The position numbers were made by a program, and so were the translations under genes. Source: Actinobacteria bacterium HGW-Actinobacteria-2 (GTDB taxonomy: Bacteria; Actinomycetota; Actinomycetes; Propionibacteriales; Propionibacteriaceae). Taken from it: a stretch of 64,000 bases of DNA. This document shows, in pieces, positions 42,747 through 50,579 of the stretch; positions within the stretch are counted from its first letter, which is position 1; each line of letters starts with the position of its first letter. A model generated the notes under the pieces. The model made no database searches. It had not been told where the DNA came from and saw only the letters and a program-made list of their open reading frames with translations. The DNA is taken from NCBI GenBank assembly GCA_002841335.1, contig PHEY01000001.1:619816-683815 (forward strand), read 5' to 3'.

Positions 42747-45700
42747 TCAGAGCCGAGCGAACGGGTGCTCGGCCATCCGAAGCGTCAGCCGGGACTCACC
42801 ACCGTGGTTCCATCGATCATCCCTAAGCGAGAGGACCAAACGCACGATAGCCCGGCGCACGGACTCGGGGGCGGCGGCCAGATCGTCCGCAAAACCTGGC
42901 ACGATGGACGCAAGGTCACTTCGGAGGGTTCGGAGCGCCGCCATCGCCCTCCGCCCCGCGGGGTCGCCGACCTCAGCCTCGGGAACCAGAGTGACCAGGA
43001 GGAATGCGAGCTCCAGGTCGTCGTAGGCCTCAACCTGGCGCAATTCGAGAAAGCGCCCTAGAAGCGACGGAAAGCGGCATGCATTAACGAGCAGGATCAA
43101 GGGATTGACGTCGTCCAATGATCGAAGTCGCCGCAAGACCTTAATAAACTGGCTTGCCAAATCCCCGCTGGGTTGCCGCGTCAAGAGCAGTCGCTCAATA
43201 GCGGCAGTGACGGCCGCGCGCGATTCGCGACTCATATCGCGCGGCAAATCAGCGGCCACAACGCGTGGTCCAACAAGTGTATCTTTCGCGGACTCGGCAC
43301 CCATTTCATCTCTCAACATCTCCCGGGGAGAAATCCCCAGAGTGTCAGAATAAAGCTCCGTGCGAAAGGTCCTAATCGGGTCTGATCCGTCATTAATGAG
43401 GAGAAAATCATTCATCGCCATACCGAAACGAAGACGAGCCTGCGCATCAGAATCCCCCGCAAGACGCGCGTGCAAATAGTCTACGGTGATCGGGCTCACG
43501 TCCACCACAGCATCCAGTGCCAGACTTACGACTCCGTCTTCCATACGAATGGTGCTGATCATCGCATGGTAGCCATCCGCATCCAGGCCAGATCGCCAAA
43601 GGTCAAGCATCGACCGCCACCCCGTCGCGCCGCCTTCACAAGCACTAAGGAGGTCTACCAGTGCCACCGACTCATGCTCTTCCACCAATAGTCGGAGCAC
43701 CACCAGATTAGAGGAAAAGACAGCCAGGCACTTTATCGCATCGTAGCCCAAGGGTCGATACTTCGCAAATTCGTTGGAGCGTTCCCGTAATCTATAATTA
43801 GCCAGCAGGAAGGACAAAGCACCCGAAATCGAACTCAGCTGACCACCTCGCAGCGAGAGGCAGATTTGTTGCATGAACGTAAGAATGGAGTGACGAGAGG
43901 CCAGCGTCTGATGGGACAAGACCGCCTCCAAGAAGCCTGCCTCAGGATCACGTTGCTTCCTTCCAGCGGCCGCTCTTTCAACGATGTCCAGAAGCTCGTC
44001 AATGATCATCCGAGCAATGAGATACTCACCAAACGTCGCGTGTAAGAACTCGTATGATCGTCGAGATGTGCGCAACGGCATATCCGGTACACCTGTGGAC
44101 TGACCCTCGCCAGCGCCGAGCACGGTCGCTTCGGCCGTGTGCATGAAGAAGAACTGGCCCAACACTCTCTTTCCGGGCGCCGAGAGATCCCCATCCGAAC
44201 CGTCGCCGAGCAGGGCGGAAAGGTCGGCCGATAGTTCATCTTCACGCACGCTCTGTCGCCCTCGGTTGAACATACTGATGGCGGCAACCTGCAGCCTCTC
44301 GATGTTCTCCGCCGCAACCTCCGCGAGCGCCGCCGCAGAGCGGGACGTGACGGTCTTGGTCGCCTCGCGACGTGCAAACTCCTCGATCAGTAGCGAGTAC
44401 AGACTCGCGCTCGATAGTCCGGCGTCAAGAGTGGGAGCAACCGGATTCCCTGAGTAGACCGCCAACATCAGCAACAACAGCGGTTGTCGCGCCAATTCCG
44501 GCTGCGCGAGCGCCATTCCCGCAGTGAAACGGCGAACGACACCATTAGCGATGGGGGCCGCATTGGCGCCGTTCCACGCCTCGAGCCACAGTCTGACCTG
44601 AGCTTCGTCGAACTCCTCAATCTTCAAGACTGCGGTACGACTCGGCACATCAACCCGATCGGCGACGACCGTCCTCGAGGTCACTATGGCAATCACAGGA
44701 CGTTTCTGCTCCGCTTCCACTCGCTGGAATTCCATGACGTCCTGCAAGAAGGCACTTCGATCGGACCTCGAAGCCTGCAAGAGTTCGTCCAGCCCATCAA
44801 GGATGAGCACTCGAATGCCCTCCTCGCTTCCGTCCGCCAGCTCCGACCAAGCCACTCGCTTGTGTGTTGCATCATCTAAAGCCTGCTGCACTTGGTCAAG
44901 AATCGGTGCATTCGCACCAACTGCCCGTAGTGGCACCAGCACACACGTGTACTCCTCCACTGGAAGCCGGGCAGCGAGAACCTTCATGAGCATCGACTTC
45001 CCAGCCCCAGGATGTCCAAGGACGAGCAGAGGAACACGTGTCGCATCGGGCGAAATGACATAGGCGGCCAACCAATGGTCGAGGTCCTTCTGTCGCGGCC
45101 GTTCCCGCCACCAGTACTCATTAGCGATCTGAGCCCCCGACTCCACTCGCGCAGTCTTGTAGGCCGGAGACACGAAGGCGTTCCGCACAGTGGGGACCTC
45201 GATATCACCAAGAGTGTTGGCTTCGTCGCGGCTAATGATGGGTCGATCCAAACGGGCCTCATTGGCGCGCCCAAGAGCTACGCGCTGTCGCCCTACCTGA
45301 ACGTGCGCAGATCCCGTGGTCGCCAACAGTGCCTCGATTCGAGACAAATCGGTCCGTGCCTCGCTGAGAGCCAGCATCACCGATGCCGTTCCTTCGCGCG
45401 AAGCGGCGCGTGTCGCTGAATGCTCTCCTAGGGTTGACCAGATCATGAACTCGGGGACGTCGCATGCCATATCCATATAGCGCTCGCGGTAGCGATCCAA
45501 GGCTGCCGGCACGACATCCTTAATCGAACGATCAGCATCCCATGCGTCGAGGCCCTCAAGGAACCGTTGAGTGCGCCGGGCCAATGCGGTGAGCCATACA
45601 CCAACCTCCTTGATGTTTTCCTCGAATCCAAGGGTCGGCGACGGTATAGGAACCTCCGACAGGTAGACGCCAGACAGGATTTCAGAATCAGCAAGGCTGC

Positions 45701-46121
45701 GACCTAGAGCCAACTTAGTCTTTTCCTGGTTGGTCAACTCCAGGCTCGCAAAAGACCGCTCCCCCACCGCAGCCTGCAACGCCTCGAAGAACGCTGCGAC
45801 AGTGAGAATCGTATGGGCGCTTGCCACTAGATCCCGGCGCCGCATAGCATGCGTCCCGGAGACCAACTTTGGGCATCCCCGAAGAATGCGATCAAGGATT
45901 CTGATAGCCTCATTCTTTTGATCAACCCACCCCCAAATCGGAGCGATCGCGACGGCCAGCGGTGCAAGACCAGCGGGGCCGAGAGCCGCGATGGTGGCCG
46001 CCGCCCCAGATGCAAGGATCACCCCACCGAGAAGGCCATCGAGGCGTTCAACAAGTTTGGATTCGTGGGAACGCATCGTTCGTAGCGCCCCTTCGAAGGT
46101 GAGGGTCGGCTCACGTCTCAT
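42747..46121 (-). CDS. NACHT-domain STAND NTPase
   Basis: A 1124-residue signal-transduction NTPase. Residues about 1-340 form a helical N-terminal region with a hydrophobic hairpin (LLGGVILASGAAATIAALGP and LAVAIAPIWGW, about 30-65) that could insert in a membrane. The NACHT core (about 355-560) has Walker A GHPGAGKSMLMK near 366-377 and Walker B RVLILDGLDELL near 437-448. A helical C-terminal half (about 700-1124) lacks clear LRR, TPR or WD repeats. AAGGAG precedes the ATG. The gene is visibly AT-richer than its neighbours, suggesting transfer. Many such proteins are antiphage sensors; that role here is inference. Confidence 0.85.
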   Translation of the reverse strand: MRREPTLTFEGALRTMRSHESKLVERLDGLLGGVILASGAAATIAALGPAGLAPLAVAIAPIWGWVDQKNEAIRILDRILRGCPKLVSGTHAMRRRDLVASAHTILTVAAFFEALQAAVGERSFASLELTNQEKTKLALGRSLADSEILSGVYLSEVPIPSPTLGFEENIKEVGVWLTALARRTQRFLEGLDAWDADRSIKDVVPAALDRYRERYMDMACDVPEFMIWSTLGEHSATRAASREGTASVMLALSEARTDLSRIEALLATTGSAHVQVGRQRVALGRANEARLDRPIISRDEANTLGDIEVPTVRNAFVSPAYKTARVESGAQIANEYWWRERPRQKDLDHWLAAYVISPDATRVPLLVLGHPGAGKSMLMKVLAARLPVEEYTCVLVPLRAVGANAPILDQVQQALDDATHKRVAWSELADGSEEGIRVLILDGLDELLQASRSDRSAFLQDVMEFQRVEAEQKRPVIAIVTSRTVVADRVDVPSRTAVLKIEEFDEAQVRLWLEAWNGANAAPIANGVVRRFTAGMALAQPELARQPLLLLMLAVYSGNPVAPTLDAGLSSASLYSLLIEEFARREATKTVTSRSAAALAEVAAENIERLQVAAISMFNRGRQSVREDELSADLSALLGDGSDGDLSAPGKRVLGQFFFMHTAEATVLGAGEGQSTGVPDMPLRTSRRSYEFLHATFGEYLIARMIIDELLDIVERAAAGRKQRDPEAGFLEAVLSHQTLASRHSILTFMQQICLSLRGGQLSSISGALSFLLANYRLRERSNEFAKYRPLGYDAIKCLAVFSSNLVVLRLLVEEHESVALVDLLSACEGGATGWRSMLDLWRSGLDADGYHAMISTIRMEDGVVSLALDAVVDVSPITVDYLHARLAGDSDAQARLRFGMAMNDFLLINDGSDPIRTFRTELYSDTLGISPREMLRDEMGAESAKDTLVGPRVVAADLPRDMSRESRAAVTAAIERLLLTRQPSGDLASQFIKVLRRLRSLDDVNPLILLVNACRFPSLLGRFLELRQVEAYDDLELAFLLVTLVPEAEVGDPAGRRAMAALRTLRSDLASIVPGFADDLAAAPESVRRAIVRLVLSLRDDRWNHGGESRLTLRMAEHPFARL

Positions 46122-46743
46122 CGGCTCTCCTTACCGGGTACGCGCGCGAGCCTACCGCGAACCTCCCGACAAAGAGGAGGTTTGTTTCTCGAATAGCCGC
46201 GAACCTGACCTGATCGCCGCAACTCGCGCCAGGATTCGAAAGAGACAGCCGCTCATGGTCAGTGTTCCCGCTTGAGCCTCAGAACGGCCTCGTGCCCGTC
46301 AGGGACACTGCGATCGCGACGGGCTCTCTGTCCTAACCTCGCGACAACGACGGACGCACGGCGTCCCCAACAGTGACGTGAGCACTCCTCTACGCGTTCG
46401 GTACCTCCACTCTCTTGTCGACTAAACTGGAGCGACGCATAGTGCGGATAAGCCCCGTTCGACGCTGGCGCAGCCAGGTACTCGCTGCTGACGCGCTGCG
46501 CCATGCGATAACCGCTCCAGTGCGAGATCTAGAGAGCATCCAGAGAATCAGCGGCTAAGCTGCCCTCTAGCCGGCGGCAGCGACTAAGCCCCCTAACGAA
46601 ACGCCCTCATCAATAGGCACGAACGCACTGTGCCGAGAATGTCTCCGCCCGGGCTGCTGGTGGGGCCCCTAAGTCACACCAAGGTCCCGAGCGCGCTGCC
46701 GATATAGGAGGAGCCTCTGCTCCTGCGGCGCGTGGTCGCTATC
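46122..46743. other. Intergenic stretch of the accessory region
   Basis: About 620 bp with no gene I can support. It contains the NACHT leader, with an inverted repeat AACCTCC/GGAGGTT at 46160-46182 about 40 bp upstream of the NACHT start, which may be an operator or hairpin. An 81-codon minus-strand frame at 46259-46504 has unusual composition and no family features. Base composition is lower in GC than the core genes around it. Confidence 0.5.
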
Positions 46744-47064
46744 TCAAAGGAGTAGCCGGCGGGCAAACACCGCAAACACGACTGAGCAGACGGTGGTTAA
46801 GGCCGCAAGCCACGGCTTCCCGGATACCAGGACCCCCAACGCCGTCGCCGCGCTACCAAGTGGGGCACCCATTACCGCACCCACCAATCCGTTGAGGAAG
46901 TTCCGATACGCATTCGCCCGCATCTGGGTCACGTCAACCCACCACAACACCTCGCGACCGTCCATCAGGACAGGCGGAGGAAAGACATCTCCCCCAACCT
47001 CACCGTCCTCGTCCATACGGCGCGCGGTTGGCCACTTCGCCAGCACCTCCAGCGCCCCGGGCAA
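46744..47064 (-). CDS. Small two-helix membrane protein, possibly 5'-truncated
   Basis: The frame gives up to 106 residues; ATG 47014-47016 would give 90. The N-terminal part is acidic (MDEDGEVGGDVFPPP), followed by WWVDVTQMRANAYRNFL and two hydrophobic helices (about residues 58-78 and 85-105 of the long form). The longer form begins at TTG and has protein-like sequence up to the point where a transposase remnant starts (about 47076), so the true 5' end may have been removed by an insertion. No family recognised. Confidence 0.42.
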   Translation of the reverse strand: MPGALEVLAKWPTARRMDEDGEVGGDVFPPPVLMDGREVLWWVDVTQMRANAYRNFLNGLVGAVMGAPLGSAATALGVLVSGKPWLAALTTVCSVVFAVFARRLLL

Positions 47065-47075
47065 CCCGAAGCTAG

Positions 47076-47232
47076 ATTCCTCCCCGCGTCCTAGCCATCG
47101 CCGACGACACCACCGTCACCACCATCGCCCTCGACACCGGCGAGATCCTGGCCACCCACACCATCAACCCCGACCGCAACTACTGGCCAAACACGCAAAA
47201 GGCCCCTGGCCGATGGCCAGGGACCCTTCAAG
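47076..47232 (+). pseudogene. Transposase/integrase C-terminal remnant (IS481-like)
   Basis: The plus-strand frame from 47076 encodes ADDTTVTTIALDTGEILATH then TINPDRNYWPN and KAPGRWPG, a pattern I recognise from C-terminal tails of IS481-type DDE transposases (beta-strand, TGEIL turn, THTIxPxRxYW). Everything upstream is missing and a stop lies just before 47076. The frame then runs into the truncated tRNA. Family assignment is from memory of the motif and should be searched. Confidence 0.5.
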
Positions 47233-47288
47233 AACCTGCGATCTCCTGCTCCCAAAGCAGGCGCGCTAGCCACTACGCTACGCCCCGT
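47233..47288 (-). tRNA. tRNA-Pro(TGG), truncated 3' end
   Basis: On the minus strand CGGGGCG (5' acceptor), a D-arm, the anticodon arm CCTGC-TTTGGGA-GCAGG with anticodon TGG, and the T-arm start GCAGGTTC are all canonical. After GTTC the sequence changes to TTGAAGGGTCCC, so the rest of the T loop, the T-stem 3' strand and CGCCCCG are absent (about 20 nt). The fragment is 56 nt and should not yield a working tRNA. The hairpin that follows (CCCTGGCC/GGCCAGGG) belongs to the transposase remnant. Confidence 0.75.
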
Positions 47289-47382
47289 TGACCGGGCGTG
47301 AGTCTACGGCGCTGAGGGAACCGCGACCAACTTTCCACGCTGGCCTGTGCCTGTGCGGGTGCGGTCCCCTACCCTTCGGTAC

Positions 47383-48180
47383 ATGCTCATTCCGCTGGAG
47401 GGGACCTTGTTCGACACCATCGCAGGATTGCCGGTCCACGCGCTGGTCGTGCCACTCGCGGCGGTGTTGCTGCCGCTGGGAGCGCTCCTGGTGATCCTTG
47501 AGTTCGCCAGCTCCAAGCTGGCCGATCGGCTCGGCTGGTTCAGCGTCATCATCCTGGCGTTCGGCGCCGGAGCGTCCTGGGTGGCCGGCGAATCCGGCCA
47601 AGCCCTCGCCGCCCGGGTGGGTGAGCCCCAACTCCACGCAACGCTGGGACGAGTGCTGCCGTTCGTGGCCATCGCGCTGGTGGTCATCGCGGCCATCTGG
47701 CTGATGGTGCGCCGACGTGCACTCAAGACGCAGGGACATCAATCCTCGGGCTCGGTCGGCTTCGGGGTGGTGTCCCTCGTGCTCGCGCTCGCGGTCGCCA
47801 TCTCAACGCTCATCGTCGCCTTCGTGGGCATTCAGGCCGCATGGGGACCTCGCTTCAACCCGATCCCCAGCCCTCCCGGGCCAGTGCCCACCCCGGTGCT
47901 CAGCTCGTCCGTTCCGCCGCCGACCCCGCCCGGAACCCCCACCACGGCCAGCGGCTACACCATGACCGAAGTCGCCGGGCACAACGACGAGCTGTCCTGC
48001 TGGATCGTTGTCAGCGGTCAGGTCTACGACATCACGCCCTGGCTCAGCGCCACCTCGCCACGTCGGGACGAAGTGCTTACCCTGTGCGGCAGCGACGCCA
48101 GCAAGACCTTCGACAACTCCACGACCGCACCGATGTCGAACGCCGAACTCGCAGCCTTCCTGATCGGCCCGCTGCGCTGA
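47383..48180 (+). CDS. DUF2231 membrane protein with degenerate cytochrome b5-like domain
   Basis: A 265-residue protein. The N-terminal DUF2231 part has four helices (about 10-170), beginning LPVHALVVPLAAVLLPLGAL (residue run quoted to 20). A Pro-rich linker (about 178-200) leads to a C-terminal domain (about 203-262) with the cytochrome b5-like order YTMTEVAGHN, WIVVSGQVYDITPWL and LCGSDASKTF. The HPGG heme-ligand site is replaced by SPRR and the second His is not seen, so heme binding by the usual pair is unlikely. ATG at 47383 is preferred to GTG 47347. Confidence 0.75.
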   Translation: MLIPLEGTLFDTIAGLPVHALVVPLAAVLLPLGALLVILEFASSKLADRLGWFSVIILAFGAGASWVAGESGQALAARVGEPQLHATLGRVLPFVAIALVVIAAIWLMVRRRALKTQGHQSSGSVGFGVVSLVLALAVAISTLIVAFVGIQAAWGPRFNPIPSPPGPVPTPVLSSSVPPPTPPGTPTTASGYTMTEVAGHNDELSCWIVVSGQVYDITPWLSATSPRRDEVLTLCGSDASKTFDNSTTAPMSNAELAAFLIGPLR

Positions 48181-48211
48181 TCGGACTACGGGGCGGACGC
48201 CCAGCGCCAAG

Positions 48212-49636
48212 CTAGGCGGTCGGGCTCAACTCGGGAGTCAACAGCAGCCACGCCAGCGGCTCAGCGGACGTGATCCGTCCGTCCACATAGGCGCATAACA
48301 CCTTGCCACGCGCCTTGGACGCGACCTGCGCGTAGTAGTTGGCGTGCGGCCACTCCGGCGGACACAACTCCAACAGGCCGATCAGCTCGGCCAGCTCGCT
48401 CCAACCCAGCAGCGGGGCCTCCCCCGGCAACAAGCCACCCAGTCGGTTGGCCAACCCGGCCAACTCCGCGTCCCCGAAATCGATGCTGCGGTAGTGCAGC
48501 AGCGAGCTCTCCAACGCCGCCGTCCGTCCCACCGCCGGGCGGGCCAACATGTCCAGGCAGCGAGTTTGCACGTCCAGCCCGACCCCCAGGGACGCCAGGA
48601 AGCCGGCCATCACCACCCGGCCGTAACCCACCCCGACGGGATACCGGGCCAGCATCCGCAACGCGTCAGAAACCACCGCGGCCTCACCCAGCGAGCGTCC
48701 GCGCGCCAACGCGAACGCCGCGGCGAACAGCGAACCGTCGGCCTCCCAGTCGACCCGGTCGAGAATCTCGTGCGCCTTCGGGTCCAGCCACACCGCCCGG
48801 CGGTCGGCGGCCAACTGCAGACACAGCGCCTCGACCACATCCGGCTCACGCCCGGACTCCAACACCTTCGTGACCACCTGATGCAGCACCTGCTCCAACT
48901 GCGGCACCCACTCCAAGCTGACCAGGCTGAGCCCCTTGGGACTGGTGACTTCGATCACCCGGCGCCCGGGCGGACCGTCCACCGACACCTGCCCGTCGAA
49001 CAGGCCCAGCTCGACCCCGTTCGGCACGTTCACCCCGTAGTCGGCCACATCACCCCACCAGGTGACGCCGTCATCGAGTTGGGTCTCCAACATCCACGCC
49101 GGCAGCCGCGACTCGAACTCGGCCACGGTGTCGTACCACTGCCCCACCAAGACGGTCACCATGCGCTCGCCGGTCGTCAGGACGGTGCCGGCCGGCGACA
49201 CCAGGAACTCCGCGCCCACGCCCGGCGCCGAGGGGGTTTGCTCCAAGAATCCCTGCTCCAGCCGAAAGCCGAGCACCGGTCCGGCGGCGTGCGCCGGGGC
49301 CACGGTGAAGACTGCGGTCACGCCGCTCCCCCAGCTCCACAGCGCATACTCCGGTCCGGGACGCACCCGCAGCCGTTCGTCGATCTGCACCGAGCCGTCA
49401 TGGTCGCGGACCAACACCCAGCGGCAGCGCCAGCCGTCGTTGATCGCCGAGCGTTGCAGCAGCCGTCCGGCATCAGTGGCCAGGTTATGTTCGATCTCGT
49501 CCTCGGTGACCAACGCGGGGTCGGTACCGCGGGCACCAGCCCAGCTGATCTCGACCACCAGGTTCTGGCCGCGCACCAGGCGCATCGTCGAGCCGTCGCG
49601 TTCCAGACGCACTTCTGCGTCGGCCCAGTGAATCAC
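48212..49636 (-). CDS. Hypothetical protein coupled to nei2
   Basis: About 474 residues, no signal peptide or membrane helix. The first half (about 1-270) is beta-rich, with LVVEISWAGARG, WSWGSGVTAVFTVAP and WWGDVADYGVNVPNG; the second half is helical (ALCLQLAADRRAVWL, AAFALARGRSLGEAAVV, LASLGVGLDVQTRCL). The beta-then-alpha layout recalls glycoside hydrolases with a beta-sandwich plus (alpha/alpha) barrel, but no catalytic motif is recognised. GTG 49634-49636 overlaps the nei2 stop (GTGA), so translation is probably coupled; the longer frame lies inside nei2. Confidence 0.6.
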   Translation of the reverse strand: MIHWADAEVRLERDGSTMRLVRGQNLVVEISWAGARGTDPALVTEDEIEHNLATDAGRLLQRSAINDGWRCRWVLVRDHDGSVQIDERLRVRPGPEYALWSWGSGVTAVFTVAPAHAAGPVLGFRLEQGFLEQTPSAPGVGAEFLVSPAGTVLTTGERMVTVLVGQWYDTVAEFESRLPAWMLETQLDDGVTWWGDVADYGVNVPNGVELGLFDGQVSVDGPPGRRVIEVTSPKGLSLVSLEWVPQLEQVLHQVVTKVLESGREPDVVEALCLQLAADRRAVWLDPKAHEILDRVDWEADGSLFAAAFALARGRSLGEAAVVSDALRMLARYPVGVGYGRVVMAGFLASLGVGLDVQTRCLDMLARPAVGRTAALESSLLHYRSIDFGDAELAGLANRLGGLLPGEAPLLGWSELAELIGLLELCPPEWPHANYYAQVASKARGKVLCAYVDGRITSAEPLAWLLLTPELSPTA

Positions 49637-50442
49637 CTCTGCGGCTGACAGCTCTCGCACCAGTACAGCTTGCGCCCCGCGAGCGTCCGGACGGCGATCC
49701 CACGCCCGCAGACTAGGCAATCATCCCCGCCTCGCCGATAGACATAGACCTCGCCACCATGCCGATCGACCCGCGGCGGACGTCCGGTCACCTCCGGCGA
49801 TTCGGCCTCCCGGACAGTGTCGATGCGGCCATCGCGCACCCCGGCCGGCATCAGCGCTACCAGGTCGTCCCACAGCTGGAGCCACTGCTCGCGGCTGAGC
49901 CGATTACCCGGGACGTCCGGGTGCAGCCCGGCACGGAACAACACCTCGCAGCGATAGATGTTGCCCACCCCGGCGGCCACCCGCTGATCCATCAACAGGT
50001 CGGCGATCGGACGATTGGACGCCGCCACTCGCGCCCAGCCACGGCCCTCGTCGGCGTCGGGGCGCAACGGGTCCGGACCGAGCGCCGCAGCCAGCGAATC
50101 ACGCTCAGCAGAGGTGATGAGGTCGCATGTTTGCGGACCTCGCAGCTCGACCGCCGAGACCGCATCCGATATTCGTAGCCGCAGAGTCTCTGGCGAGGTG
50201 ATCGGACCCGGCGGCACCCAGCGCAGCTTGCCGATCAGCCCCAGATGAATGTGCACCAGCTGCTCGCCAAAACCGACGAAAAGGTGCTTTCCCCACGCTT
50301 CTGCGCTGGTCAGCACGCTCCCATCGAGGATCTCGGCCGCCTGAGCGAAGCGTCCCTGCGGGCTGGTGACGCGCACCGGACGTCCTGCGAAAGTCGCGGT
50401 CAACTCGTCGGCAAGACGGTGAATCACGTGCCCTTCCGGCAT
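49633..50442 (-). CDS. DNA glycosylase/AP lyase of Fpg/Nei family (Nei2-like)
   Basis: A 269-residue base-excision repair enzyme. The N-terminus MPEGHVIHRLA (catalytic Pro2 and Glu3 after Met removal) is the actinobacterial Nei2 form rather than the MPELPE of Fpg. The H2TH region has DQRVAAGVGNIYRCEVLF, and the C-terminal zinc finger has CLVCGRGI and YWCESCQ with the terminal Arg preceding. It removes oxidised pyrimidines and cleaves the AP site. It overlaps the downstream unknown gene by 4 bp. Confidence 0.92.
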   Translation of the reverse strand: MPEGHVIHRLADELTATFAGRPVRVTSPQGRFAQAAEILDGSVLTSAEAWGKHLFVGFGEQLVHIHLGLIGKLRWVPPGPITSPETLRLRISDAVSAVELRGPQTCDLITSAERDSLAAALGPDPLRPDADEGRGWARVAASNRPIADLLMDQRVAAGVGNIYRCEVLFRAGLHPDVPGNRLSREQWLQLWDDLVALMPAGVRDGRIDTVREAESPEVTGRPPRVDRHGGEVYVYRRGGDDCLVCGRGIAVRTLAGRKLYWCESCQPQR

Positions 50443-50579
50443 CGCCCACCTCCCTGCATCGAAACGGAACGAGGCTACTCGTACGCGCGGCCAGGTTGAG
50501 CAGCCCCGCCCGTGACCGGTAGCCTCTCAGGTTGCCCCACGGCGTCCATCAGACGCCGGCCAGCCCAAAAGGTTGTCAC

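Noticed and set aside
46259..46504. 81-codon minus-strand ORF upstream of the NACHT gene
   Set aside because: No ribosome binding site, no hydrophobic core pattern and no family resemblance; not enough to call a gene.
47195..47226. Rho-independent terminator of the tRNA-Pro
   Set aside because: The CCCTGGCC/GGCCAGGG hairpin lies within the codons for the APGRWPG tail of the transposase remnant, so it is coding sequence rather than a native tRNA terminator, although it might act as one.
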